Shown in pieces: positions 6,299-15,013 of a stretch of 33,772 bases of DNA. Below the pieces are notes generated by a model, which made no database searches, had not been told where the DNA came from, and saw nothing but the letters and a program-made list of their open reading frames with translations. This stretch comes from Meiothermus hypogaeus. GTDB taxonomy: Bacteria > Deinococcota > Deinococci > Deinococcales > Thermaceae. The translations under genes and the position numbers were made by a program. The stretch lies in contig NZ_QWKY01000036.1 in assembly GCF_003574035.1 (NCBI RefSeq), forward strand, positions 1 to 33,772, read 5' to 3'. The stretch's first letter is position 1. The number at the start of each line of letters is the position of its first letter.

Positions 6299-8929
6299 AT
6301 GGTCACAACCGACAAATACAACCCCCACGAGCTCGAGCCCAAATGGCAAAAGTACTGGGAGCAGATTGGGCTTCTGAAGGCAACCGAGAGCAAAGGCGGC
6401 AAAAAAGCCTACATCCTGGTGATGTTTCCCTACCCCTCGGGCGACTTGCACATGGGCCACCTCAAGAACTACACCATGGGCGATGCCCTGGCCCGTTTCC
6501 GGGTACAGCAGGGTTATAGCGTGCTGCACCCGTTCGGCTGGGATGCCTTTGGGCTGCCGGCAGAAAACGCCGCCTTGAAGTTTGGGGTAAGCCCTTCCGA
6601 CTGGACCTTTGGCAACATCAAACAGTCGAAAGAATCGCTGGCCCTGATGGGCATTCAGTACGACTGGAGCCGCGAGGTTACTACCTGCACGCCCGACTAT
6701 TACAAATGGAACCAGTGGATCTTCCTGAAGATGTACGAACGCGGCCTGGCCTATCGTAAAAAGAGCTTTGTCAACTGGGATCCGGTCGAACAGAGCGTAC
6801 TGGCCAACGAGCAGGTCATTGACGGCCGGGGCTGGCGCAGCGGAGCGCTCGTAGAGAAGCGGGAGCTCGAGCAGTGGTATCTCAAAATCACCGACTATGC
6901 TGAACGCTTGTTGAACGACCTGGACAAACTGCCCCGCTGGCCCGAAAAGGTCAAGGCCATGCAGCGGGCCTGGATTGGCAAGAGCACTGGGGCCGAGTTC
7001 GACTTCCCGGTCAAAGGGCACGAGGCCAGGATCAGGGTTTTCTCGACCCGTCCCGACACCATTTTTGGCGCCACCTTCATGGTGCTGGCCCCCGAGCACG
7101 AGCTGGTGCCGCTCATCACCACGCCCGAGCAGAAGGCCGCTGTAGACAGCTATGTAGCTGCCACCCGGATGAAGAGCGAGGTCGAGCGGCAGATGGAAGA
7201 CCGTGAGAAGACCGGGGTCTTTACCGGGGCTTACGCCATCAACCCGGCCAACGGCAAGGAGATTCCGGTCTGGATTGCCGATTATGTGCTCTCGGGCTAC
7301 GGCACCGGGGCCATTATGGCCGTGCCGGGGCAGGACGAGCGCGACTGGGAGTTTGCCGAGAAATTCGGCCTGGAAATTATCCGTACCGTCGAGCCCCCGG
7401 CGGGCTGGCAGGGCAAGGCCTACACCGAAGACGGGCCAGCCATCAACTCGGGCTTCCTGAATGGGCTCAATGTGGAGGAAGCCAAGAAAAAAATAATCGC
7501 CTGGATGGAAGAAAAAGGCATAGGCGAGGGCAAGGTCAACTACCGCCTGCGCGACTGGCTGATTAGCCGCCAGCGCTACTGGGGCACCCCCATCCCCATG
7601 ATCCACTGCGAAAGCTGCGGCATCGTACCGGTACCCTACGAGCAACTGCCGGTCGAGCTGCCCACCCTGCGCGATGTAGACGACATTCGCCCCAAGGGCA
7701 AAAGCCCCCTGGCGGCCCACCCCGAGTTTTATGAATGCACCTGCCCGAAGTGCGGCGGCAAGGCCCGGCGCGACACCGATACCATGGACACCTTTATTGA
7801 CTCGTCCTGGTACTTCCTGCGCTATGCCGATGCCCAAAACCCCGAGCTGCCCTTCGACCCCGAGAAGGCCAACTTCTGGATGCCGGTAGACCAGTACATC
7901 GGCGGGATTGAGCACGCCATTTTGCATCTGCTGTATAGCCGCTTTTTCACCAAGTTTTTGCACGACCTGGGGATGGTCGAGGCCGAGGAGCCCTTCGAAG
8001 GCCTGTTCACCCAGGGCATGGTGCAGGGCTGGACGGACGTAGGCGAAGTGGAAGTCCGGGGCGATATCATCCACTTCAAAAACCCCGAGCGGCGGGCCAA
8101 GCTGGAAATCCCCGAGACCCTCACGCTGGAAGAGGCTCGAAAATCGGGTGCAGAACTTCGCACCCACGAAGACGGCACCACCCACTTCTGGAAGGCCGCC
8201 ACCATGTCCAAAAGCCTGGGCAACGGGGTGATGGTAGGGCCCTTCGTGAAAGAGCAGGGTGCCGACATCGCCCGCATTACCATCCTGTTTGCCGCTCCAC
8301 CCGAAAACGAGATGATCTGGACGGAAGAGGGGGTACAGGGCGCATGGCGCTACCTGAACCGGGTCTACCGCATGGTAGCCGAGCACCGGATGGAGCTTAA
8401 GGCCCAAAGCGACCTGTACGAGCCCTCTGCGCTAGAAGGGACCCACAAGGGCCTCTACCAAAAGCTGCACCAGACCATCAAGAAAGTGACCGAGGACCTC
8501 GAGGCCCTGCGCTTCAACACCGCCATCGCGGCCCTGATGGAACTGCTCAACACCTTGAGCGACTACCGCAAGGAGCAGGGCATCACCCCGGTCTATCGCC
8601 ACGCGGTGCTCTGCTACTTGCAGATGCTGGCCCCCTTCGCCCCCCACCTGGCCGAGGAGCTCTGGCACGAGTTCCACAACTCTTCGGTATTTAGTGCTCT
8701 TTGGCCACAGGTAGATGAGGCTGCGCTGGTGGCCGATAGCTTTGAGCTGGTCGTTCAGGTTAGCGGCAGGGTGCGCGGCAAAACAACCGTTAGTGCACAG
8801 GCCAGCGAAGAAGAAATTAAGCGGCGCGCGCGGGAGATTCCCAACGTACAGCAGCACCTCGAGGGCAAAGAAGTAGTCAAAGAAATCTACATTCCGGGCA
8901 AACTGCTGAACATCGTGGTAAAGGGGTAA
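6299..8929 (+). CDS. leuS: Leucyl-tRNA synthetase
   Basis: LeuS charges tRNA-Leu with leucine in the cytoplasm. The 876 residues match the usual bacterial length. The class I signature HMGH is at 51-54 and the KMSKS loop appears as TMSKS at about 635-639. The CP1 editing domain is recognisable by its conserved segments (for example [20 protein letters not shown]). A CXXC zinc-ribbon region (CESCG...CPKCGG) and the SSWYFLRY strand lie before the anticodon-binding domain. The ATG at 6299 is preceded by GGAG at 6286-6289. The upstream leader has a short peptide and a terminator, suggesting attenuation by leucyl-tRNA supply. No downstream gene is clearly co-transcribed; the next gene begins 156 nt later with its own -10 box. 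Confidence 0.97.
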   Translation: MVTTDKYNPHELEPKWQKYWEQIGLLKATESKGGKKAYILVMFPYPSGDLHMGHLKNYTMGDALARFRVQQGYSVLHPFGWDAFGLPAENAALKFGVSPSDWTFGNIKQSKESLALMGIQYDWSREVTTCTPDYYKWNQWIFLKMYERGLAYRKKSFVNWDPVEQSVLANEQVIDGRGWRSGALVEKRELEQWYLKITDYAERLLNDLDKLPRWPEKVKAMQRAWIGKSTGAEFDFPVKGHEARIRVFSTRPDTIFGATFMVLAPEHELVPLITTPEQKAAVDSYVAATRMKSEVERQMEDREKTGVFTGAYAINPANGKEIPVWIADYVLSGYGTGAIMAVPGQDERDWEFAEKFGLEIIRTVEPPAGWQGKAYTEDGPAINSGFLNGLNVEEAKKKIIAWMEEKGIGEGKVNYRLRDWLISRQRYWGTPIPMIHCESCGIVPVPYEQLPVELPTLRDVDDIRPKGKSPLAAHPEFYECTCPKCGGKARRDTDTMDTFIDSSWYFLRYADAQNPELPFDPEKANFWMPVDQYIGGIEHAILHLLYSRFFTKFLHDLGMVEAEEPFEGLFTQGMVQGWTDVGEVEVRGDIIHFKNPERRAKLEIPETLTLEEARKSGAELRTHEDGTTHFWKAATMSKSLGNGVMVGPFVKEQGADIARITILFAAPPENEMIWTEEGVQGAWRYLNRVYRMVAEHRMELKAQSDLYEPSALEGTHKGLYQKLHQTIKKVTEDLEALRFNTAIAALMELLNTLSDYRKEQGITPVYRHAVLCYLQMLAPFAPHLAEELWHEFHNSSVFSALWPQVDEAALVADSFELVVQVSGRVRGKTTVSAQASEEEIKRRAREIPNVQQHLEGKEVVKEIYIPGKLLNIVVKG

Positions 8930-9073
8930 GCCAGTGCGCCAAACCGCCCCCTGGGTGCTGTGCAGTGGAGCCTGGAACCGCCGACACAGGCGCGGTGTCG
9001 CCTGGGTGTTCTGCTTGTGGCAGGCAATCTGTATTGCGGACAAATGGCACTGGAAACTGGCGGCGCAGCCTCG

Positions 9074-9079
9074 TACCAT
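9074..9079 (+). promoter_or_regulatory. -10 box TACCAT for a leaderless start at 9086
   Basis: TACCAT is followed by AGGGGC and then the ATG. AGGGG could also be read as a short-spaced ribosome site, so the leaderless reading is less certain here. Confidence 0.4.
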
Positions 9080-9085
9080 AGGGGC

Positions 9086-9409
9086 ATGATCACGCTACAT
9101 AAAATCAACAACCTGGCCGAAGAGCAGGTCCTCGAGTGTGTAGGGCAGGACGCAGGCGATACCTTTCGTATTGTGGTCAAGCACACCTCCCCCAGCCACT
9201 ACGAAGCCCTGGGCAAGGTTACCCTTAGCAATGCCAGCGTCCATTACCAGTCTTCGGGCCCCATGACCGCCGACCTTTTGTTACAATGGCTGGATACCAT
9301 GTTCGACCGCTGGCCGGGGGCCAAAACCGTCCCCTGGGCTGTACACGATCTGGACGACAAAACCCAGCAATTTGTGCGCGAGGTTCGCAAGGCGGCTGAA
9401 GTGGCCTAG
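9086..9409 (+). CDS. Small soluble protein of unknown function
   Basis: The 107-residue protein starts MITLHKINNLAEEQVLECVG and has no signal peptide or membrane segment. I do not recognise a domain. It appears to mix beta strands (TFRIVVKHTS, LGKVTLSNASVHYQSSGP) with a charged C-terminal helix (LDDKTQQFVREVRKAAEV). The open frame extends upstream to 8960, but the ATG at 9086 directly follows a -10-like box and is the more economical start. Its last four bases overlap the convergent membrane protein gene. Codon use matches the neighbours. Confidence 0.65.
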   Translation: MITLHKINNLAEEQVLECVGQDAGDTFRIVVKHTSPSHYEALGKVTLSNASVHYQSSGPMTADLLLQWLDTMFDRWPGAKTVPWAVHDLDDKTQQFVREVRKAAEVA

Positions 9410-9807
9410 GGTTGCTCGTAATCGTGATAGTCGGCCTGTTGCGCCCGGCGCAGGCGTGCACGCAGCGCGGCTGGCGTATAAGGGGTTTTCTGGTGCACAA
9501 CAGCCCCAAACCCCGCCATTAGCAGGGCTGGTATGAGCAGCAACACGCCCTGTAGAGGGTCGGGCACGTAGGGCATGGGAAACCGGGCCACCGTAGCCCA
9601 CAGCTGTACCAGGGGCAGAATGCCGCCCATCAAGAGCCCACTAAGCCACCATTGCCGCGGCCACCACCACCCCACCAAAAAACCCATCAGGAGCAGCAGG
9701 GTTCCAGCGAAGAGCAAGTCCACATTGCCCAGGTCGCCCAGCGCGACCAGTAAACCAATGCCTGCTGGAATGAGGTAACGCATGAACCTTAGAATGCCGG
9801 GGCCCAT
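9406..9807 (-). CDS. Small integral membrane protein of unknown function
   Basis: The 133-residue protein has four hydrophobic segments (for example YLIPAGIGLLVALG, LLFAGTLLLLMGFLVG, LLMGGILPLVQLWATV and GVLLLIPALLMAGFGA) and a basic C-terminal tail (RARLRRAQQADYHDYEQP). I recognise no family. The open frame extends upstream into the MITE-like element at 9846-9960, but those residues look accidental. The ATG at 9807 follows a TATTGT box by 6 nt; a second ATG lies at 9783. It is downstream of the two-component genes on the same strand, separated from them by the MITE, which may have split an older operon. Confidence 0.6.
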   Translation of the reverse strand: MGPGILRFMRYLIPAGIGLLVALGDLGNVDLLFAGTLLLLMGFLVGWWWPRQWWLSGLLMGGILPLVQLWATVARFPMPYVPDPLQGVLLLIPALLMAGFGAVVHQKTPYTPAALRARLRRAQQADYHDYEQP

Positions 9808-9813
9808 AGCTTT

Positions 9814-9819
9814 ACAATA
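9814..9819 (-). promoter_or_regulatory. -10 box TATTGT for a leaderless start at 9807
   Basis: On the minus strand TATTGT is followed by AAAGCT and then the ATG. The left end of the MITE-like element lies about 27 bp further upstream. Confidence 0.45.
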
Positions 9820-9845
9820 ACTGTTTTTGGTCAGGGGGTGTATCG

Positions 9846-9960
9846 TACCGGATTCAAAGAAGGCAAAAACCCCAGGGGCGCTATCGCCCTCCGCTACGCG
9901 GGTAATTTCGGTCGGGTTGATTCCTTGAATCGTTCGGTAACCAATCAACCGAATCTGGTA
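9846..9960. mobile_element. MITE-like element, copy 2 (115 bp), TSD TCG
   Basis: The ends TACCGGATTC (9846-9855) and GAATCTGGTA (9951-9960) are the same as those of copy 1. TCG at 9843-9845 and 9961-9963 is a 3-bp direct duplication. The right part matches copy 1 (core TATCGCCCTCCGCTACGCGG). Copy 2 lacks the internal tandem duplication and the large left hairpin. It ends 12 bp short of the response-regulator stop codon and lies between that gene and the membrane protein gene. Confidence 0.8.
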
Positions 9961-9974
9961 TCGCACAGCTTGCT

Positions 9975-10619
9975 TCAACTCTCCAGCCGGAGAATACCTC
10001 TTTCCAGCGCTACCGTGACCGCCGCGGTGCGGTCATCCACCCCCAACTTACCAAAAGTGTGCAGCAGGTGGGTCTTGACGGTGGCCTCGCTGATTTTGAG
10101 TTTGCGGGCAATCTCTTTGTTGGAAAGACCCCTGGCTACCAGCGAGAGCACCTCGAGCTCGCGCACGGAAAGGTTTTCTTCGGCGGGGCCGCGCATCCGG
10201 CCCAGCAGGCGGGCAGCGATGGGGGGAGAAAGCACAGCTTCGCCCCGGGCACAAAGCCGAACCGCCCGGAAGAGTTCCTCGCGGGGTACGTCCTTGAGCA
10301 AATAGCCCGTAGCCCCCGCCTCGACCGCCCGAACAATCTCGGAATCGGTGTCGTAGGTAGTGAGTACCAGAACCTGAACTTTGGGGAATTTGGCCCGGAT
10401 CTGGCGGATGGCGCTTACCCCGTCCATCTGGGGCATACGTAAATCCATCAGTATCACATCCGGCTTCTGCTTCTCCAGCAGATCAAGTGCCTCCAGGCCG
10501 TTCGAAGCTTCGCCTACCACTTCAAGGTCGGGCTGGGAGGAAAGCAACCCCGAAAGGCCCGCCCGCACCACAGGATGATCATCTACCAGCAGAATTCGAA
10601 TGGTTGCCAAGCCTGTCAT
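9975..10619 (-). CDS. NarL/FixJ-family response regulator
   Basis: The 214-residue protein has an N-terminal receiver domain (about 8-125) with acidic residues D13 and D14 in LVDDHP, phospho-acceptor D59 in VILMDLRMP, a threonine in VLVLTTYDTD, and the lysine of YLLKDVP. A LuxR-type HTH follows at about 150-207 (LSVRELEVLSLVARGLSNKE, then ISEATVKTHL). Its ATG overlaps the stop of the histidine kinase gene as ATGA, with GGAG just upstream, so the two are translationally coupled. The kinase presumably phosphorylates D59 to promote DNA binding. The signal and targets are unknown. Confidence 0.95.
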   Translation of the reverse strand: MTGLATIRILLVDDHPVVRAGLSGLLSSQPDLEVVGEASNGLEALDLLEKQKPDVILMDLRMPQMDGVSAIRQIRAKFPKVQVLVLTTYDTDSEIVRAVEAGATGYLLKDVPREELFRAVRLCARGEAVLSPPIAARLLGRMRGPAEENLSVRELEVLSLVARGLSNKEIARKLKISEATVKTHLLHTFGKLGVDDRTAAVTVALERGILRLES

Positions 10620-11905
10620 GAGATCTCCACCCTTGCTTGCTCTACCCGGTACAGGGGCAGACTAAAGGCCAGGGTGGTGCCCTGTCCGGGTTCGCTTTCC
10701 ACCGTCATGTGTCCTCCCAGCGCTTCGACCCGCTCGCGCATGGAGCGTAGGCCAAAGCTACCCGAGATGGGCGGTTGCAGGCCTACCCCATCGTCTTGTA
10801 CGTCCATCAGTACCATGTCGTCCAGGTACGAAAGGGTCAGGTTGGCATGCCGGGCTTTGGAATGCTTGCGGATATTGTTCAAAGCCTCCTGGGCGATGCG
10901 CAAAAGGCCGACCTCGAGCTCGGGGTGCAGCGGGCGAGGTTCGCCGGTCAGGGTGAACTGGGCCCTGACCCCACTCTCCTCCTGCCAGCGCTGGAGCAGG
11001 CGACCCAGCGCTTCGGGCAGCGAGGTGTTCTCCAGGATTTCCGGGCGCATGGCCCAGACCATGCGGCGGGCCTCCGACAGGCCTTCGCGGGCAGCAATGC
11101 GGGCTTGCTCCAGGTAGCGTCCGGCCGAAGTCTCGTTTTGGGCGGCCATCTCGGCGGCCTCGAGCTGCACCACGATGCTGGCAAAGCCCTGGGCCAGGGT
11201 GTCGTGAATCTCGCGGGCCAGGCGCTGGCGCTCCTCCAGCACCCCGGCCTGGCGCGAGGTCTGCTCGAGCTCCCGGCGGGTGCGCTCGAGCTCCTCCCGG
11301 GCTTTGGTCTCCCGCACGAGCAGCTCGAGGGTGAAAAGCGCATAGCCCGAATACAAAAAGGCAATGAAGATGAAGAAGGCCAGGTTCAGGTTGGGGTATT
11401 CGGCGGGGGTGGGCAAAGCGCTCCAGGCGGTATTGCCCTGGGGCCCCTGGGTCAGCAGAATCTCGAAGGTGATTTGCAGCGGTTCTTGCTGGGCCCACCA
11501 CACCGACAGGCCGCCCAACCCCAGCACAATCAACAGCACAGCCCACAGCGGCAGCCAGTAGCGGGCCACCACTGGTATCAGTCCCAGGGCCAGGAAAGGA
11601 AGGTAGTTCTGGCTCAGCCAGGCCACTACCGCTACCCCAATCCCGATCAAGACCCCAAACTCCCAGGCCCGACGTTGCCCCGGACGCACGGCCCACATAA
11701 CCACCCCCAACAAAGCCACCGCCGCCCCCAGGCGCCAGGCGGTCTGGGCGGGGTCTTGCCAGGGAAGAATGGTGGGCACCTCGAGCGGGCGGGCCGGAAC
11801 CAGCAAGGTAAATCCCAGCACCGTCAGCAGGTTGAGTGCTGTGAGCAGCACAACCACCTGCGCCACCGGACGGCCCGCAAAAAAGCGATTGAAGGCCCAA
11901 ATCAT
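10616..11905 (-). CDS. Sensor histidine kinase, NarX/DesK class (HisKA_3)
   Basis: The 429-residue membrane kinase has about six hydrophobic segments in residues 15-195. A coiled-coil linker (about 198-228) is followed by the HisKA_3 motif REIHDTLAQG with phospho-acceptor H234. The ATPase domain has the N-box EALNNIRKHSKA (340-351), G1 box DDGVG (371-375) and G2 box GQGTTL (408-413). No periplasmic sensor domain of size is present, so sensing probably occurs within the membrane, as in DesK. The ATG follows TACAAT by 7 nt, fitting a leaderless transcript. It forms a two-gene operon with the response regulator. The stimulus cannot be told from sequence. Confidence 0.93.
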   Translation of the reverse strand: MIWAFNRFFAGRPVAQVVVLLTALNLLTVLGFTLLVPARPLEVPTILPWQDPAQTAWRLGAAVALLGVVMWAVRPGQRRAWEFGVLIGIGVAVVAWLSQNYLPFLALGLIPVVARYWLPLWAVLLIVLGLGGLSVWWAQQEPLQITFEILLTQGPQGNTAWSALPTPAEYPNLNLAFFIFIAFLYSGYALFTLELLVRETKAREELERTRRELEQTSRQAGVLEERQRLAREIHDTLAQGFASIVVQLEAAEMAAQNETSAGRYLEQARIAAREGLSEARRMVWAMRPEILENTSLPEALGRLLQRWQEESGVRAQFTLTGEPRPLHPELEVGLLRIAQEALNNIRKHSKARHANLTLSYLDDMVLMDVQDDGVGLQPPISGSFGLRSMRERVEALGGHMTVESEPGQGTTLAFSLPLYRVEQARVEIS

Positions 11906-11912
11906 CGAAAAA

Positions 11913-11918
11913 ATTGTA
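11913..11918 (-). promoter_or_regulatory. -10 box TACAAT for the two-component operon
   Basis: On the minus strand TACAAT is followed by TTTTTCG (7 nt) and the ATG of the histidine kinase gene, without a ribosome site. Confidence 0.5.
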
Positions 11919-12056
11919 GCTCATCCGAGGCAGCTTATTTGCATAACAACATTCATTTAGCCGCCTTGGCTCAAAAAAGCGCATTTTTCGTGCAAAAATA
12001 TGCCTGTGTTCAGCGCCCGTCCGTAAACAAACAGGCCTGCCCTTCAAGGAGCTTAC

Positions 12057-12518
12057 ATGCAGAAAATCACCTTGCCTCATCGCTATTCCGCTGGCAGTTC
12101 CCGTTTTCGTGATGCCTCTATCGAAACCGGCTGGCTGTGCTTTAACAACGGCACGGTCACGATCCGCATTCACCTTCCGCTGGTAACCCGGCTCGAGCTC
12201 ACCTACCAGATGCGAGACTGGCTTTTGGCTTTTGCCTTTGTGGGCTTGTTTGTGGGGCTGGCCAGCCTGGGGCTGCGCTGGCTGGGCTGGCTCAATATCC
12301 CCCAGCTTCTGAAAATCAGCCCGCAAGCACTGGAGTACGGCGCTTTTGCGCTTGCCCTGATTGCTTTCGTTTCTTATTTTCTATTTCCCATCCGGATCTT
12401 GCTTTTATATGACGGCAACGCCTCTCCCCTGCTGGTGACGGGTAGCAAAAAGGCCATTGAAGACATGGAATACGCCATCTGGGCCTTCCTCGAGGCCCTG
12501 CACAAAAAACAACCCTGA
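12057..12518 (+). CDS. Membrane protein of unknown function
   Basis: The 153-residue protein has a polar N-terminal part of about 55 residues that looks like beta strands (ETGWLCFNNGTVTIRIHLPL). Two membrane helices follow (about 60-80 and 95-115), then a cytoplasmic tail ending in a helix (AIEDMEYAIWAFLEALHKK). No family is recognised. AAGGAG (12046-12051) lies 5 nt before the ATG. The stop codon is 2 nt from the start of the truncated DUF427 gene, so they look co-transcribed. It is divergent from the two-component operon, with a 150-bp gap that must hold both promoters. Confidence 0.7.
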   Translation: MQKITLPHRYSAGSSRFRDASIETGWLCFNNGTVTIRIHLPLVTRLELTYQMRDWLLAFAFVGLFVGLASLGLRWLGWLNIPQLLKISPQALEYGAFALALIAFVSYFLFPIRILLLYDGNASPLLVTGSKKAIEDMEYAIWAFLEALHKKQP

Positions 12519-12520
12519 GT

Positions 12521-12745
12521 ATGGAATCGGTTTGGGATTATCCCCGCCCCCCGCGCTGTGAGCCTACTTCGCGGCGCATCCAGGTTCGGTTGGGCGAGTT
12601 GATTATTGCCGATAGCAACCGGGCTTACCGGGTGCTGGAAACCAGCCATCCGCCCGTCTACTACCTCTCGCCCGCCGATATTCGCATGGATTTGCTGGAA
12701 GCCACATCCCGCGAGACCTACTGTGAGTTCAAGGGCCGAGCCTGA
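12521..12745 (+). pseudogene. DUF427 protein gene, 3'-truncated
   Basis: The 74 residues match the N-terminal half of the DUF427 family closely: SVWDYPRPPR, an ADSNRAYRVLETSHPPVYY core, and RMDLLEATSRETYCEFKG. In family members this last motif continues into a TYWDV-type strand and a C-terminal half that carries WSYPDP-like residues. Here the frame stops two residues after CEFKG. The sequence beyond belongs to a TPR-type gene on the other strand whose own 3' end also looks cut. I infer a deletion that joined the two. The family has no well-established function. The start is 2 nt after the upstream stop codon. Confidence 0.7.
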
Positions 12746-12996
12746 AGGTTAACCAGGTGGGCGGGGTTGCGCGGCTCGAGCTGCTGGGCCCGCAGCAAAA
12801 GCCCCAGGGCCAGCTGAGGCTCGCCGATCACGGCTGCCAAAGCAGCATTGCGGCTGGCGGTGGCGGCGTCCTTGTACTCGGGCTGGGTCTCCATCAGGCG
12901 CAGGCTGCCCGGCCCCGCCGCTGCGTTCAGGGCACGGCGCAGGTTGGCCAGGGCTAGGGCAGCAAACACCCAGATAAGCGGTACAAACTTTCTCAC
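12718..12996 (-). CDS. Exported TPR-like protein, apparently 3'-truncated
   Basis: The 92-residue product starts at GTG 12996, which has a good GGAGAGG site 7 nt upstream. An N-terminal signal-like segment (KFVPLIWVFAALALA) is followed by TPR-type helices (NAALAAVIGEPQLALGLLLR, AQQLEPRNPAHLVNLQA). One TPR motif is complete and the next has only begun when the frame enters the opposite strand of the DUF427 fragment and stops (RPLNSQ). The two 3' ends overlap by 28 bp, which fits a deletion junction at about 12738-12742. A functional product is doubtful. Confidence 0.5.
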   Translation of the reverse strand: MRKFVPLIWVFAALALANLRRALNAAAGPGSLRLMETQPEYKDAATASRNAALAAVIGEPQLALGLLLRAQQLEPRNPAHLVNLQARPLNSQ

Positions 12997-13101
12997 AAAA
13001 CATCCTCTCCCGTTACCTGGGCGAACCCACCTTGCTGCAATAAGCGGCGGGCAGCCCCAGGTCATTGCAAAGCCCTATGCCTTTGGCTTTCGTCCCTCAG
13101 T

Positions 13102-14976
13102 TTACGGCGCCGTGAGGGTGATGGTGATGGGGTTGACCGGCTGAACACTGTATATCTGGCCCTGCATCCCCACGCCGGTGATGTTGTCGGTGATGTCGAG
13201 GTCGCCACCGCTGAACGCACCGCTAAACGCATTGAGCGTGACGGTATAGGTGCCCGCTGCCAGCGGGGTGGGTGGGTTGGTCTGGGCACGGGGCTGGAAG
13301 CTGCGCTCCGAGCCCATGTAAAAAGCGAGGTCGGAAACCCCAGAGCCGCCGTTGCGCTGGAAATAGACCTGATACAAGACATTGTAGCCGGGCTGGGCGG
13401 CGGCACTATCGCTCCAGGTGGCGGTCAGGCTGGAGGCACTGTAGCTCCCGCCGTTCGACAGGTTGCTCCAGGCCACGTTGCCCACCGCAAAGGCCGATCC
13501 GCTGCCATCCACGCTGCCGTTACCGTCAGCGTCGATGTTCAGGGTGTAACGTTTGCCAGGTTCGACGGTGAAGTTATTCGCAAAATACGCCCCGCTGCCC
13601 GGTGCGAGTTCACTCAGAGTCGCGGTCTTACCGGTGTTATCGCTGATGATGATCTGGGCGCCACTGGCCGGTTCGGCGTTGTCCAGGTCGCCGTCGGCAT
13701 TGGGGATGCCCTTCTCGAGCTGCACAAAAGCCACACCCCCCGGCTGCAATAGCGCGATGGCCTGGAAAAAACCTTCCGGGGCGGGGGCCACGCGAATCGG
13801 GAGGGGGTTGGTGGCGGCAGGCCGCAGCGACTGCACCGAAGCACCCGGACACGGCCCCGGCGTACGGCTGTAGTTTTTGCCGTCGAGGCCGATCAAGTCC
13901 TCCTCGTAGACCTTGCCGATGTCTATGACCTTCGCGCCAGGTTTTGGAATCAGATTGCCGTTGTTATCCACAAAGGTATCGGTATAAGTTTTAGTGGCCG
14001 TGAAGTTGACCGGCACGCCCTTTTCTATAGTGATAAAGGCTCGTCCATTGCGGTTGGTTACTGCCCGCAACCCAGGACGCGCCGTAACCACTGCGCCTTC
14101 CAGCGGCCCAAAGCGGTTGGACACATAGACATCCACACACTCCTGATCCTGTACCGCCGGGGCCCCGCCATACCAGGAGAAGTGCCGGATGCTGGCTCGC
14201 AGCACCGGGGTGGTGCCGTCCACGCTCGAGCGCTCCACCGTGCCTTCCACAAAGTCTTCCCAGCGCCCGGTCTGGGGGTTGTAGGCGTAGCAGTGAATCT
14301 TATCGCCTATCCGGTAGCGGCTGCGCAGTTCAGGAGGAATGGGCAGTTCCACAGTAGCGCTGAAGCCGGGTTTCAGGTTGATGCGGCGGTTCTGCGAGTC
14401 CAGAATGCTGAACTCGGCAAAGGTCACCGGAGCCAGCGGGGTGGGGCTGGCTCCCCCGGCCACCAGGTCGCCGGGGAGGGCGGTATCTTCCTTGGTGGGG
14501 TCCAGGGGCGTGACCACCACCCGCAGGTTGGTATCGGTGGTGTCCAGGCTATTGGGCTGAAAGATGACGGCATAGGGGCCGGCCTCGGTGCGCTGGAAGA
14601 GGGTGCGGGCCTGGGTGGGGTCGTAGCCTTGCTCGGTGCCCTCCTTCTTGAGGGCCACCACCACCGTTTGGGCGCTGCTGGTGGACTCAGCAATGCCGTG
14701 CCCTGGGGCGTAGCCCGCCTTCTCGAAGTCCAGCTTGACCAGACCGGCAGGCAGGTTTTGCAGGATGAACTCGCCCCGGTTGTCGGTAGTGGCAGTTCGG
14801 CTGCTGCCTACCACCCGCACCGTCACGCCCGCAAGCCGCACCCCGGAGCCAATATCGGTCACCAGGCCGGCCACCGTGTTGGGGGCGCTGGGGGCAGTGT
14901 TGCCCCCACTATTATTTTCGCCACCACAAGCCGCCAAAAAGCCCATCAACGCTACTAAACCTAGGGTCTTCTTCAT
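13102..14976 (-). CDS. Large lipoprotein with carboxypeptidase-regulatory-like domain
   Basis: The 624-residue protein begins with a lipoprotein signal (KKTLGLVALMGFLAAC, acylated cysteine at about 17) and a low-complexity linker. A carboxypeptidase regulatory-like beta domain follows (about 32-95, GLVTDIGSGVRLAGVTVRVV, then DNRGEFILQNLPAG). The middle has further beta-rich segments and the C-terminal third resembles a pre-peptidase-type beta sandwich (SFQPRAQTNPPTPLAAGTYT). It is probably displayed on the cell surface; its role is unknown. AGGAGG precedes the ATG at 14976. It is the last gene of a four-gene minus-strand unit that starts at the repeat promoter at 18335-18367. Confidence 0.82.
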   Translation of the reverse strand: MKKTLGLVALMGFLAACGGENNSGGNTAPSAPNTVAGLVTDIGSGVRLAGVTVRVVGSSRTATTDNRGEFILQNLPAGLVKLDFEKAGYAPGHGIAESTSSAQTVVVALKKEGTEQGYDPTQARTLFQRTEAGPYAVIFQPNSLDTTDTNLRVVVTPLDPTKEDTALPGDLVAGGASPTPLAPVTFAEFSILDSQNRRINLKPGFSATVELPIPPELRSRYRIGDKIHCYAYNPQTGRWEDFVEGTVERSSVDGTTPVLRASIRHFSWYGGAPAVQDQECVDVYVSNRFGPLEGAVVTARPGLRAVTNRNGRAFITIEKGVPVNFTATKTYTDTFVDNNGNLIPKPGAKVIDIGKVYEEDLIGLDGKNYSRTPGPCPGASVQSLRPAATNPLPIRVAPAPEGFFQAIALLQPGGVAFVQLEKGIPNADGDLDNAEPASGAQIIISDNTGKTATLSELAPGSGAYFANNFTVEPGKRYTLNIDADGNGSVDGSGSAFAVGNVAWSNLSNGGSYSASSLTATWSDSAAAQPGYNVLYQVYFQRNGGSGVSDLAFYMGSERSFQPRAQTNPPTPLAAGTYTVTLNAFSGAFSGGDLDITDNITGVGMQGQIYSVQPVNPITITLTAP

Positions 14977-15013
14977 GGTTTCCTCCTGGGGCTTCCAAAG
15001 CCCCTTCCCAACG

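Noticed and set aside
6257-8407. 716-codon open frame on the minus strand
   Set aside because: It is the antisense shadow of leuS, whose motifs and length are certain; the translated product has no recognisable domain.
10758-12326. Long open frames on both strands over the histidine kinase gene
   Set aside because: The kinase motifs (H234, N, G1 and G2 boxes) fix the true frame; the others are Pro/Ala/Gly-rich shadows typical of GC-rich DNA.
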